NCBI GenBank assembly: GCA_043778575.1
Contig: JAYWFX010000081.1
Span: forward strand, 1-18,309
From: JAYWFX01 sp043778575
GTDB taxonomy: Bacteria; Patescibacteriota; JACMRA01
DNA: 18,309 nucleotides
Direction: 5' to 3'
Notes under the pieces: generated by a model
What the model was told of the DNA's origin: nothing
Databases searched by the model: none
What the model saw: only the letters and a program-made list of their open reading frames with translations
In this document: one piece after another, positions 7,625 through 13,492 of the stretch
How positions within the stretch are numbered: position 1 is the first letter of the stretch
How the letters are laid out: each line of letters starts with the position of its first letter
Made by a program: the position numbers and the translations under genes

Positions 7625-7855
7625 TTATATGTATAGAGCTATCATTCTAAAAATTAAGAAAAATATGATACACAAAGTAGTTAAATTTACCACCCACTTT
7701 TCTATCCCTCTCCTGGTTAGATAAACTTCGTTGCTACCACCAAACGCTGATGATAATCCAGCACCTCGATTCTGCATAAGTATAAAAACTGTTGCAAAGA
7801 TCAAACAAATAACTTGGGCAACTAGCAAATTCTGTTCTGTGAGTAATTGTTTCAT
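7625..7855 (-). CDS. secG: protein translocase subunit SecG
   Basis: SecG is the small accessory subunit of the SecYEG channel. The 76-residue product has two membrane helices (about 8-27 and 53-74). The characteristic loop between them, LMQNRGAGLSSAFGGSNEVY (26-45) followed by TRRGIEKW, corresponds to the family's QxxKGxGLSxxFGG...RRGxEKxL pattern. Length is normal. The gene begins four bases after the stop of pyrophosphatase and ends 15 bases before the solute-binding protein, so all three are probably co-transcribed. Confidence 0.92.
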   Translation of the reverse strand: MKQLLTEQNLLVAQVICLIFATVFILMQNRGAGLSSAFGGSNEVYLTRRGIEKWVVNLTTLCIIFFLIFRMIALYI

Positions 7856-7859
7856 AATA

Positions 7860-8390
7860 TTATTTTTTGAACTCGGTATAATTGTTTAGGTACTTTGCTA
7901 TTTCTTCGTTAGCGATCTCTGGCCCAAAAAAACCTTCAACAACTGATACTTTCTTTTGAAGCCTTTTGTATGTGTTGAAAAAGTCAGCAATTTCATCTAG
8001 TCTATGTTTTGGTAGTTGAGAGATATCGGTGACGTCTTTGAATCTTGGATCATCATGGGAAACAGCAAGGACACAGTTATCAATATCACCGGAATCTACT
8101 TTTTTTAGAAAGCCTATAGCTCTACATGAAACTACTGTACCAGGAGGAACTGGGTTGGTTAGAAACACTGCCACATCTAAGGCATCACCATCCTCAGCTT
8201 TGGTTGACGGGATGAAACCATAATTGAAGGGATAGAATTCTGAAGAATATAGTACACGATCTAACTTTATAGCTCCTGTTTCTGGGTCGAGTTCGTACTT
8301 ATTTTGACTTCCGTAAGGAATCTCTATGACTACATTGAATTCCTCTACAGTCCCAGATGGCAAAAAGTATAAATTGTGTGATTGGATCAT
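7860..8390 (-). CDS. ppa: inorganic pyrophosphatase (family I, soluble)
   Basis: This cytoplasmic enzyme hydrolyses pyrophosphate to phosphate and pulls biosynthetic reactions forward. The 176-residue product is standard length for bacterial family I enzymes. By analogy with the E. coli enzyme the active-site set is E23, K31, E33, R45, Y53, Y57, the metal-binding cluster D67/D69/D72 in EDGDALDV, D99, D104, and Y141-K142. Two positions differ: the Glu after D99 is Ser, and the Lys two residues after D104 is Cys (C106 in DIDNCVLAV). The alignment here is by eye. It is the first gene of the minus-strand block. No Shine-Dalgarno precedes the ATG. Confidence 0.93.
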   Translation of the reverse strand: MIQSHNLYFLPSGTVEEFNVVIEIPYGSQNKYELDPETGAIKLDRVLYSSEFYPFNYGFIPSTKAEDGDALDVAVFLTNPVPPGTVVSCRAIGFLKKVDSGDIDNCVLAVSHDDPRFKDVTDISQLPKHRLDEIADFFNTYKRLQKKVSVVEGFFGPEIANEEIAKYLNNYTEFKK

Positions 8391-8424
8391 AAATTGTATT
8401 TAAAAAATAATTTACTTTATTTGC

Positions 8425-8454
8425 ATTTTTTCCAAAAAACTTATTTCCTGTCAA
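8425..8454 (-). promoter_or_regulatory. ppa: putative promoter of the ppa-secG-binding protein genes
   Basis: On the minus strand an exact TTGACA (8454-8449) is followed after 18 bases by AAAAAT (8430-8425). The -35 element is consensus and the -10 is weak. It sits about 60 bases upstream of the ppa start, in the divergent gap shared with the gene at 8519. Confidence 0.35.
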
Positions 8455-8518
8455 GCCTACTTTTTCGTTTTTCTTGAGAGATTTGTATAAAAAAAGTTTA
8501 TGAAATATATTCCATCAA

Positions 8519-9412
8519 ATGGTCTTGAGAAATAACATAAATGTCATACTGGTTCTGATTTTAGTAATTGTGATAGGAGGTATATTTTTTGGTAGTTATG
8601 GTGTAATTCAAAAAAATATTGTTCTGGAACAAGAAACGGTAAAAATTGCAAATGCACACCAAGATTCAACACAAAAAAGTCTTCAAAAAACTGATCAGAA
8701 ACTTGTGAATGAAACTTCAAACAGTTCTCCCAAAAGTTCAAATCAACTCAAAATAACTGATCTAGTAGACACAAGTCTCAGTAACTTTCAGACTAACGTG
8801 TATACCAACATACAATACCCTCATCTTTCTATAACATACAGTAACTCTTGGAAAGTAGACACACAAGAATCAAAAAACAAAGATAATCCAACATCCTTTA
8901 TGTCCCCTCGAGCTGGTGTGTATTTTGACCAACAAAAGTGTTTTTCCTGCACGGTAATTACTTTTTCTAAGGGAGAAAAAAAGGTTGAATACATGCTTAA
9001 AAATGTTGATAGTTATGTTTCTATTGGTTTTCACTGCACAAATAATGACGCAATCAACAAGATTTCAGATGACTGGTACCAAGTATTTTATCAAAATCAA
9101 ACTCTGGTCTTTAATAGGGAGTCTATTGCCCTTGATTTTACAACTGATCAGATAGACGAATCAATTCTGAGTGACACCCCAAAGGAAGCTGATGGCGGCG
9201 GCTGGGAAATCCCAACTAAATCTACGTCAAAATACAAAGCGTGTGTAACTAGTGGTCTGGATGTATTTGGAATAAGTGGTGTTTCTTCTGGTGGTGAGAA
9301 ATTAAAAAATGTAACAATTGGTACAATTTCGACAAACTCAACTACAGCTCCAGATAATAAACTAGATGTTGATGTTCAGGAACTCATCAAAGGGACAAAG
9401 CTTGATAACTAA
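8519..9412 (+). CDS. membrane-anchored extracellular protein of unknown function (C-x12-W family, copy 1)
   Basis: The 297-residue product has an N-terminal membrane helix (about 8-30), a polar Gln/Lys/Ser-rich linker (about 36-78) and an outer domain of about 210 residues. I do not recognise the family. The domain has four cysteines (C141, C144, C173, C242) and tryptophans at W111, W186 and W229. The segment from C173 to W186 (HCTNNDAINKISDDW) matches the equivalent segment of the protein encoded at 12648-13406 in length and several residues, and a second cysteine about 70 residues later is also shared. This suggests a disulfide-stabilised fold exposed outside the cell. A TATAAA (8486-8491) about 27 bases before the ATG may be the -10. 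The gene converges with the pseudouridine synthase with 15 bases between stops. Confidence 0.75.
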   Translation: MVLRNNINVILVLILVIVIGGIFFGSYGVIQKNIVLEQETVKIANAHQDSTQKSLQKTDQKLVNETSNSSPKSSNQLKITDLVDTSLSNFQTNVYTNIQYPHLSITYSNSWKVDTQESKNKDNPTSFMSPRAGVYFDQQKCFSCTVITFSKGEKKVEYMLKNVDSYVSIGFHCTNNDAINKISDDWYQVFYQNQTLVFNRESIALDFTTDQIDESILSDTPKEADGGGWEIPTKSTSKYKACVTSGLDVFGISGVSSGGEKLKNVTIGTISTNSTTAPDNKLDVDVQELIKGTKLDN

Positions 9413-9442
9413 TGATCAGGTGATAGATTAGTTTGTTACAAG
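9401..9442. terminator. inverted repeat at the convergent gene junction
   Basis: AACTAAT (9407-9413) and ATTAGTT (9427-9433) form a perfect seven-base-pair stem with a 13-base loop. CTTG and CAAG at the outer ends can extend it across a bulge. Both stop codons lie inside the stem. It has no U-tract and few G:C pairs, so it would be a weak bidirectional terminator. The symmetry partly reflects both genes ending in Asn-TAA. Confidence 0.3.
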
Positions 9443-10144
9443 AAACCTATTTTTATACAACTCATAACTCATTTTGTAAGCACCGTGTTTTATACGAATG
9501 AGGCGAACTACTTCCTGACCAAATTTTTTTGTCATCTGTCTGATTTGATTATTTCGTCCTTCTGTTAATGTGAATTTATACCAAAAGTGCTTAGAATCTA
9601 ATTTCAGATAATCAAAGCTGGTTATGTCAGTGAATTTTTCCACTTTCACTGGATTAAGGGTATATTCGTCGATTACCATGCCACGCTCCATTTCTTTGAT
9701 TTCAGCAGCTTTTAAAATATACTTTAAGCAAACTAAATACTCTTTCTCGGTTTCATTGCTAGGGTGTGAGAGCTTGTGCACTAGATCTCCATTTGAACTA
9801 AGTACCAATAATCCTTCGCTCATGTAGTCTAGTCTACCAGCTGGTCTCAATCTACTATGTTGTCTCGGAAGGTGATCAAAAATTGTTTTACGTTTCTGCG
9901 GATCATTGTGTGTAGTGACGCAAAAAATTGGTTTATAGAAAAGTAAAGTTTGAGTAGTTGATGATCCAGTCGAGATCGTTTTCCAATCACTCTTTTCATA
10001 TATTCTGACAATGTCGCTATCAGATATGTTTTGGTGAAACTCGCCTAATTCACCATTGCACTCCACAAACCCTTTTTGGATGAGTGTATCTGCTTGCCTG
10101 CGTGACATTTTTGTGTGAAAAGCTATATATTGATTGAGTCTCAT
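9428..10144 (-). CDS. RsuA/RluB-type 16S/23S rRNA pseudouridine synthase
   Basis: Enzymes of this family convert one uridine in rRNA to pseudouridine. The 238-residue product begins with an S4 RNA-binding domain (1-45: MRLNQYIAFHTKMSRRQADT, then LIQKGFVECNGE). The catalytic domain follows, with the signature AGRLDYMSEGLLVLSSNGD (102-120), where D106 is the catalytic Asp. Further motifs are KLSHPS (124-129), KEYLVCL (134-140) and the C-terminal EGRNNQIRQM (195-204) with RLIRIKHG (214-221). Length and motifs fit the RsuA/RluB/RluE/RluF group. The exact target uridine cannot be read from sequence. It is divergent from the small membrane protein at 10277. Confidence 0.9.
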   Translation of the reverse strand: MRLNQYIAFHTKMSRRQADTLIQKGFVECNGELGEFHQNISDSDIVRIYEKSDWKTISTGSSTTQTLLFYKPIFCVTTHNDPQKRKTIFDHLPRQHSRLRPAGRLDYMSEGLLVLSSNGDLVHKLSHPSNETEKEYLVCLKYILKAAEIKEMERGMVIDEYTLNPVKVEKFTDITSFDYLKLDSKHFWYKFTLTEGRNNQIRQMTKKFGQEVVRLIRIKHGAYKMSYELYKNRFLVTN

Positions 10145-10225
10145 ATTGAATTTAACTAATTATCAATGTAATCTTTTACAGAAATAGTGTTGTATATAGA
10201 TTGACAGATGTGGAGTTTTTGAATG

Positions 10226-10252
10226 TTGTCAAAGATACAAGGTGTGTATAAC
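10226..10252 (+). promoter_or_regulatory. putative promoter of the 10277 gene
   Basis: TTGTCA (10226-10231) is followed after 15 bases by TATAAC (10247-10252), about 25 bases before the ATG. The spacing is short for a sigma-70 promoter. An unpaired exact TTGACA also lies at 10201-10206. Confidence 0.3.
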
Positions 10253-10276
10253 ATATAAAAAATATATCAAATCTAT

Positions 10277-10576
10277 ATGAAGGTAAATCCAGTTGTTAGA
10301 ATTATTTGTATCCTGACTGTATTACTATTGAATTTTTTTAGTGTAGTCGTGCTGATTAATGTAACTGCAAGTATGCGGATAGAGCGTGACACAGTGATTA
10401 CTAATAAGGAAAAGCAGGTCGTCATCAAAACAAATTACGAAACTGAGATACAACGCAGACTCAACGATAATTTGCTTGCTCAACAACACTCCGAATCAGT
10501 CCAAAAAATATTAGCTAGTGAAACTATTAAACTAGCAGATATCCAAGAAAATAACCAGCCAGTTGTGATCAGATAG
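10277..10576 (+). CDS. small single-pass membrane protein with a polar, helix-prone tail
   Basis: The 99-residue product has a short basic N-terminus, one membrane helix (about 8-29), and a highly charged region rich in Glu, Lys, Gln and Asn (33-90) likely to be helical. This size and topology recall the bitopic divisome proteins FtsL, FtsB and DivIC, but no sequence signature supports that assignment. I do not recognise it. It is the first of four plus-strand genes leading to the peroxiredoxin, Hsp20 and zinc-ribbon genes. The next ATG is 38 bases past its stop. Confidence 0.65.
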   Translation: MKVNPVVRIICILTVLLLNFFSVVVLINVTASMRIERDTVITNKEKQVVIKTNYETEIQRRLNDNLLAQQHSESVQKILASETIKLADIQENNQPVVIR

Positions 10577-10578
10577 TC

Positions 10579-10608
10579 TTGACAAGCAGTATCTATTTTA
10601 GCTAACCA
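10579..10608 (+). promoter_or_regulatory. putative promoter of the peroxiredoxin gene
   Basis: An exact TTGACA (10579-10584) begins two bases past the upstream stop codon. An 18-base spacer leads to TAACCA (10603-10608), a weak -10. Initiation would fall at or next to the ATG at 10615. An AAAGGA just before the ATG could alternatively serve as a ribosome binding site on a longer transcript. Confidence 0.25.
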
Positions 10609-10614
10609 AAGGAC

Positions 10615-11085
10615 ATGTCAGATATTCCAACTGTAAAGCTAGAGGTGGGAGATTTAGCTCCAGATTTTATCGCTTTAACTCAATCAGGAGAGAAAATAGT
10701 TCTCAGCGAAGTCCTAAGATCTGGAAAAAAAGTCCTGATAGTTTTTTATCCTGGTGATGATACGCCGGGATGCACAAAGCAACTATGTGGAATTCGAGAT
10801 GTATATTCTGAGTATGCCAAACTAGGTGTGCGTGTTTTTGGTATCAATCATGGCGACGCAAAATCACATCAAAAATTCATTGACAAGTATTCATATCAAT
10901 TTGATATTTTGGTGGATGAAGATAAAAGCATTGCCAAGGACTTTGGAGCTATTAAAAAATTCTTTGCACATTATATTCTCAAACGTGGGGTATTTTTGAT
11001 AGATTTCGACAGAACAATTATGTATAGATTTTGGGGTCAACATGACAATCAAAAGGTAATTGAAGCGATTCAAGGTTCAAAATAA
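10615..11085 (+). CDS. peroxiredoxin of the PrxQ/Bcp (AhpC/TSA) family
   Basis: This thiol peroxidase reduces hydrogen peroxide and organic hydroperoxides in the cytoplasm. The 156-residue product has the PrxQ signature FYPGDDTPGCTKQLCGIRD (44-62). C53 is the peroxidatic cysteine in TPxCT and C58 the resolving cysteine five residues on, the spacing that defines PrxQ/Bcp. Other landmarks are GDLAPDFIALTQSGE (12-26), GVRVFGIN (71-78), SHQKF (84-88) and GVFLID (125-130). No signal peptide is present. No thioredoxin gene is in the window. Its neighbours, Hsp20 and a zinc-ribbon protein, point to a stress-protection group. Confidence 0.93.
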   Translation: MSDIPTVKLEVGDLAPDFIALTQSGEKIVLSEVLRSGKKVLIVFYPGDDTPGCTKQLCGIRDVYSEYAKLGVRVFGINHGDAKSHQKFIDKYSYQFDILVDEDKSIAKDFGAIKKFFAHYILKRGVFLIDFDRTIMYRFWGQHDNQKVIEAIQGSK

Positions 11086-11129
11086 CAATACAACTAAACT
11101 ACATTTAAACAATTTCATACTTATATATT

Positions 11130-11537
11130 ATGGCTACAAACCCAATCAACCCAGACCTAGAAGACACACAAATTGTAATGACTAGTGATGATAGTTGGAA
11201 ACCTGATGAAGTGCCTCAACTGACTGTTGACGTGTACAAAGAGGGAGAAAATATCTTTTTGATTTCTACTGTCGCTGGTGTGCAACCTGCAGATTTAGAT
11301 GTGTCTGTGGAGGGATCGACTGTAATCATAAAAGGAACTCGCAGACCACCATACCCTACAAGTAGTAAGGTTTTACTCAGTGAATGTTTTTGGGGTGAAT
11401 TTCAAAGAGAGTTAGATTTAAACGAGAATTTAGATATGGACAACATAAAAGCCTCTTTGAAGCAGGGTATTTTGACTGTTGAGATTCCTATTATTAGACT
11501 TACAAACTCAAAACAGATCAAAGTTGACTTTATCTAA
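11130..11537 (+). CDS. small heat shock protein, Hsp20/alpha-crystallin family
   Basis: Small heat shock proteins hold unfolding proteins in soluble complexes without ATP. The 135-residue product has a short N-terminal arm (1-29) and an alpha-crystallin domain (about 30-121). Motifs are LTVDVYKEGENIFLISTVAG (31-50), ADLDVSVEGSTVIIKGTRR, the ECFWGEFQRELDL strand (85-97) and the family signature ASLKQGILTVEIP (108-120). A C-terminal IKV (130-132) resembles the I-x-I/V oligomerisation motif. A very A/T-rich stretch, ACTTATATATT, abuts the ATG and there is no Shine-Dalgarno. Confidence 0.92.
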   Translation: MATNPINPDLEDTQIVMTSDDSWKPDEVPQLTVDVYKEGENIFLISTVAGVQPADLDVSVEGSTVIIKGTRRPPYPTSSKVLLSECFWGEFQRELDLNENLDMDNIKASLKQGILTVEIPIIRLTNSKQIKVDFI

Positions 11538-11559
11538 ATAATATTAAAATATTGGGTAT

Positions 11560-12087
11560 ATGAACTTTGATTACAATGCATTGCCAGACGGTCTAATCGC
11601 AATTTTTACAACTACCACCTCTAGTGACATTTACATTAATGAGTATCCAAGATACCAAGAGATGAAAATGCAACTAGATCAAGTTGGTGTAAGTGTTGTA
11701 TTTGCTGTTGATGACAGTTATAGTGATTTTAACGTACTACTAAAACCAATGGTAAAGCAAAATAACCTAGGAGAAAATATTATTTTTACAAGTAAATTCG
11801 ACGGTAAACTGGTATATTTAACACACAAAGAGTCACCTGAAACTGAGGGCAATTGGACTGATGCTATTAAGCAATTTGCAATTAATTTTGCTGATATACA
11901 ACCTGATGAAAAAGATATGTGGAAATGGGGTCAGGTAGTTCAAGAAGATGGTGATTACCTATGTGTAGATTGTGGTTATATAGGAGAGTTCAAAAAAGGT
12001 GAGGTTTTTCCAATTTGTGAGGTGTGTCTTTCTGGAGATCCAGCTGGCCCTTCTGGCCCTGAGGCAGGTTACTGGGAGAAAGTCTAG
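11560..12087 (+). CDS. zinc-ribbon (rubredoxin-like) protein with an unassigned N-terminal domain
   Basis: The 175-residue product ends in a metal-binding knuckle pair, YLCVDCGYIGEFKKGEVF (133-150) then PICEVC. The four ligands are C135, C138, C153 and C156, with the CxxC-x14-CxxC spacing and the GxxFPxCxxC shape of rubredoxin-like zinc ribbons. Either zinc or iron could bind. The first 115 residues alternate strand-like and helix-like segments (IAIFTTTT, VSVVFAV, ENIIFTS, KLVYLTH) and look like a compact alpha/beta domain that I do not recognise. The gene follows Hsp20 by 22 bases and the peroxiredoxin lies just before, so a redox or stress role is plausible but inferred. TAAAAT lies about ten bases before the ATG. 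Confidence 0.75.
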   Translation: MNFDYNALPDGLIAIFTTTTSSDIYINEYPRYQEMKMQLDQVGVSVVFAVDDSYSDFNVLLKPMVKQNNLGENIIFTSKFDGKLVYLTHKESPETEGNWTDAIKQFAINFADIQPDEKDMWKWGQVVQEDGDYLCVDCGYIGEFKKGEVFPICEVCLSGDPAGPSGPEAGYWEKV

Positions 12088-12113
12088 GTGTGTATCATGG
12101 TGCAGTCTAACTC

Positions 12114-12539
12114 CTACTTTGAAATAACTTGCATTTGTGACTGTACGCTTTTTAATCTCTCATTAATTGTTGTAGCAGCTGGTTTGATAGTAGGGTATCT
12201 TAGTAAAAAATCGCTCAAACTTTCTTTAAAGTTATTTTGTTGCGGATAAATAACATAACTGCTTTGTATAAAATCACCATTTGCCTGGAATTCTACAGCT
12301 GATGTCATAAGGTCAAGCCCACTTTTTCTAAAGAAACTCACTAATTCAGACCGTGTGTTTATCACAGTACTTGTAGCTTTTTTTACGGCTTTTCCACGAG
12401 ACACACTTCGACTCCACTGTGATTGACTTTCTTGTCTAGGCCCACTATTTGATATGTTTGGTGCTGAATTAGTATTGTTTGGATCTCCACCTGCTTGAGG
12501 TGGTGTAAATTGTGGCATCGACATTGATTCGTTTGGCAT
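12114..12539 (-). CDS. small protein of unknown function with a disordered N-terminus
   Basis: From the ATG at 12539 the product has 141 residues. A longer version starting at a TTG (12602) adds 21 residues, but a TATAAA lies just upstream of the ATG, favouring the shorter start. Residues 1-45 are low complexity, rich in Pro, Asn, Gln, Ser and Met. A basic patch, SVSRGKAVKKA (45-55), follows. The remainder, from about residue 60 on, looks folded and helical, with SELVSFFRKSGLDLMTSAVE and a C-terminal segment rich in Ser/Gln. No signal peptide or membrane helix is visible. I do not recognise the family. The gene converges with the zinc-ribbon gene (26 bases between) and is divergent from the gene at 12648. 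Confidence 0.6.
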   Translation of the reverse strand: MPNESMSMPQFTPPQAGGDPNNTNSAPNISNSGPRQESQSQWSRSVSRGKAVKKATSTVINTRSELVSFFRKSGLDLMTSAVEFQANGDFIQSSYVIYPQQNNFKESLSDFLLRYPTIKPAATTINERLKSVQSQMQVISK

Positions 12540-12548
12540 ACAAATTAT

Positions 12549-12554
12549 TTTATA
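12549..12554 (-). promoter_or_regulatory. -10-like TATAAA next to a start codon
   Basis: On the minus strand TATAAA occupies 12554-12549, ten to fifteen bases before the ATG at 12539. Initiation about seven bases further on would leave a leader of only two or three bases. No convincing -35 box accompanies it. Confidence 0.3.
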
Positions 12555-12647
12555 GCTAAACCATTGTTCATTGTATGTTTTATGTCTACCATTTTGAATC
12601 AAAGAATATAGGTTGCCATTGATGAAAAAATAAAGTAGATTGCGTGA

Positions 12648-13406
12648 ATGCGTTCTAAATATTTAAAATATTCGTGGATTATAGTAATTTTCTTTATGAT
12701 TATCGGTTTGGGTTGGATGGGTTGGACATACAAGAACAATATAACCCAAGCTAAACAATCTCAAGAAAAAGCCAATCAGGGTACGACTGTAAAATATGAA
12801 CAGGGTGAGGTTTCAGAATCTGAAATCGGTGGAGGGGTGGACTATACGAACAAGCTCTTACCAAAATTTAAGGTAAAAACTGGAGGTGATAGATGGAGAG
12901 TATCTGAGGATAACAAGAGTACCGACTCAAAACTAAACCTGATTGCATTGGTGAAAAACTCCGAAGATACTCTAGTAATTTCAGCTTACAGTAACAATGG
13001 TGGTCTAGCTGTGGGTGCCAATTGTTTTGCCAAAGATGATTTGGTTGATATTGGGTCAGGATGGATTCGCGAAAGAATTCTAAATGAAACTGGCTCCGAT
13101 CAGATTGGAATAGTGTATGTGAGAAAAGATAGATATACGTTTGATACGATGCCAGAATTTGATGCTTTGCATGCGAAGTATTTGAAATATAGAACTGACA
13201 ATAAATTACCAATACTACCAAAAGAAAAATCCGTTGCTTGTGGTACTGCACCTCGTGTAAATGTAACACAAACCACAATAAAGACTAATGTAGAAAAAAA
13301 TGCAGAAAGCGGAATAGCACTATTGAGATTTTCTGTGAATGACAACAAGATTAAACCAGAGCGATTAAAAATTATAGATGCTGTCATAATTAATACAGAG
13401 TTTTAA
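12648..13406 (+). CDS. membrane-anchored extracellular protein of unknown function (C-x12-W family, copy 2)
   Basis: The 252-residue product has a basic N-terminus, one membrane helix (about 10-27), a polar Gln/Lys/Glu linker (32-60) and an outer domain. I do not recognise the family. Its only two cysteines are C126 and C198. The segment C126 to W139 (CFAKDDLVDIGSGW) aligns with C173 to W186 of the protein at 8519-9412 with the same spacing, and the second cysteine follows about 70 residues later in both. The layout of anchor, linker and domain is also the same, so I read them as distant paralogs. The C-terminal third differs: it is longer after the last cysteine and rich in Val, Ile and Lys. 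It lies upstream of the DUF11 surface-protein gene. Confidence 0.75.
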   Translation: MRSKYLKYSWIIVIFFMIIGLGWMGWTYKNNITQAKQSQEKANQGTTVKYEQGEVSESEIGGGVDYTNKLLPKFKVKTGGDRWRVSEDNKSTDSKLNLIALVKNSEDTLVISAYSNNGGLAVGANCFAKDDLVDIGSGWIRERILNETGSDQIGIVYVRKDRYTFDTMPEFDALHAKYLKYRTDNKLPILPKEKSVACGTAPRVNVTQTTIKTNVEKNAESGIALLRFSVNDNKIKPERLKIIDAVIINTEF

Positions 13407-13462
13407 CTGCATAAATGATTAACCAAACTGGTACATTTACTAAAATCAAAACAACTGATAGC

Positions 13463-13492
13463 ATGGAAACGACTACAAAAACAAAACTATGA
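13463..13492 (+). other. possible nine-codon leader ORF overlapping the next start
   Basis: ATG at 13463 opens a frame encoding METTTKTKL that stops at TGA 13490-13492, overlapping the ATG (13489) of the surface-protein gene as ATGA. Such an overlap can couple translation. The Thr/Lys-rich peptide may also be chance, as no ribosome binding site precedes it. Confidence 0.15.

Noticed and set aside
12040..12072. Short collagen-like Gly-x-y run (PAGPSGPEAG) at the end of the zinc-ribbon protein
   Set aside because: It spans only about three triplets, too short to be a collagen repeat.
12868..13278. 136-codon minus-strand frame opposite the anchored protein at 12648
   Set aside because: The product is rich in His, Gln, Ser and Leu with no fold signal, and the plus-strand frame carries the anchor and the paralog motif.
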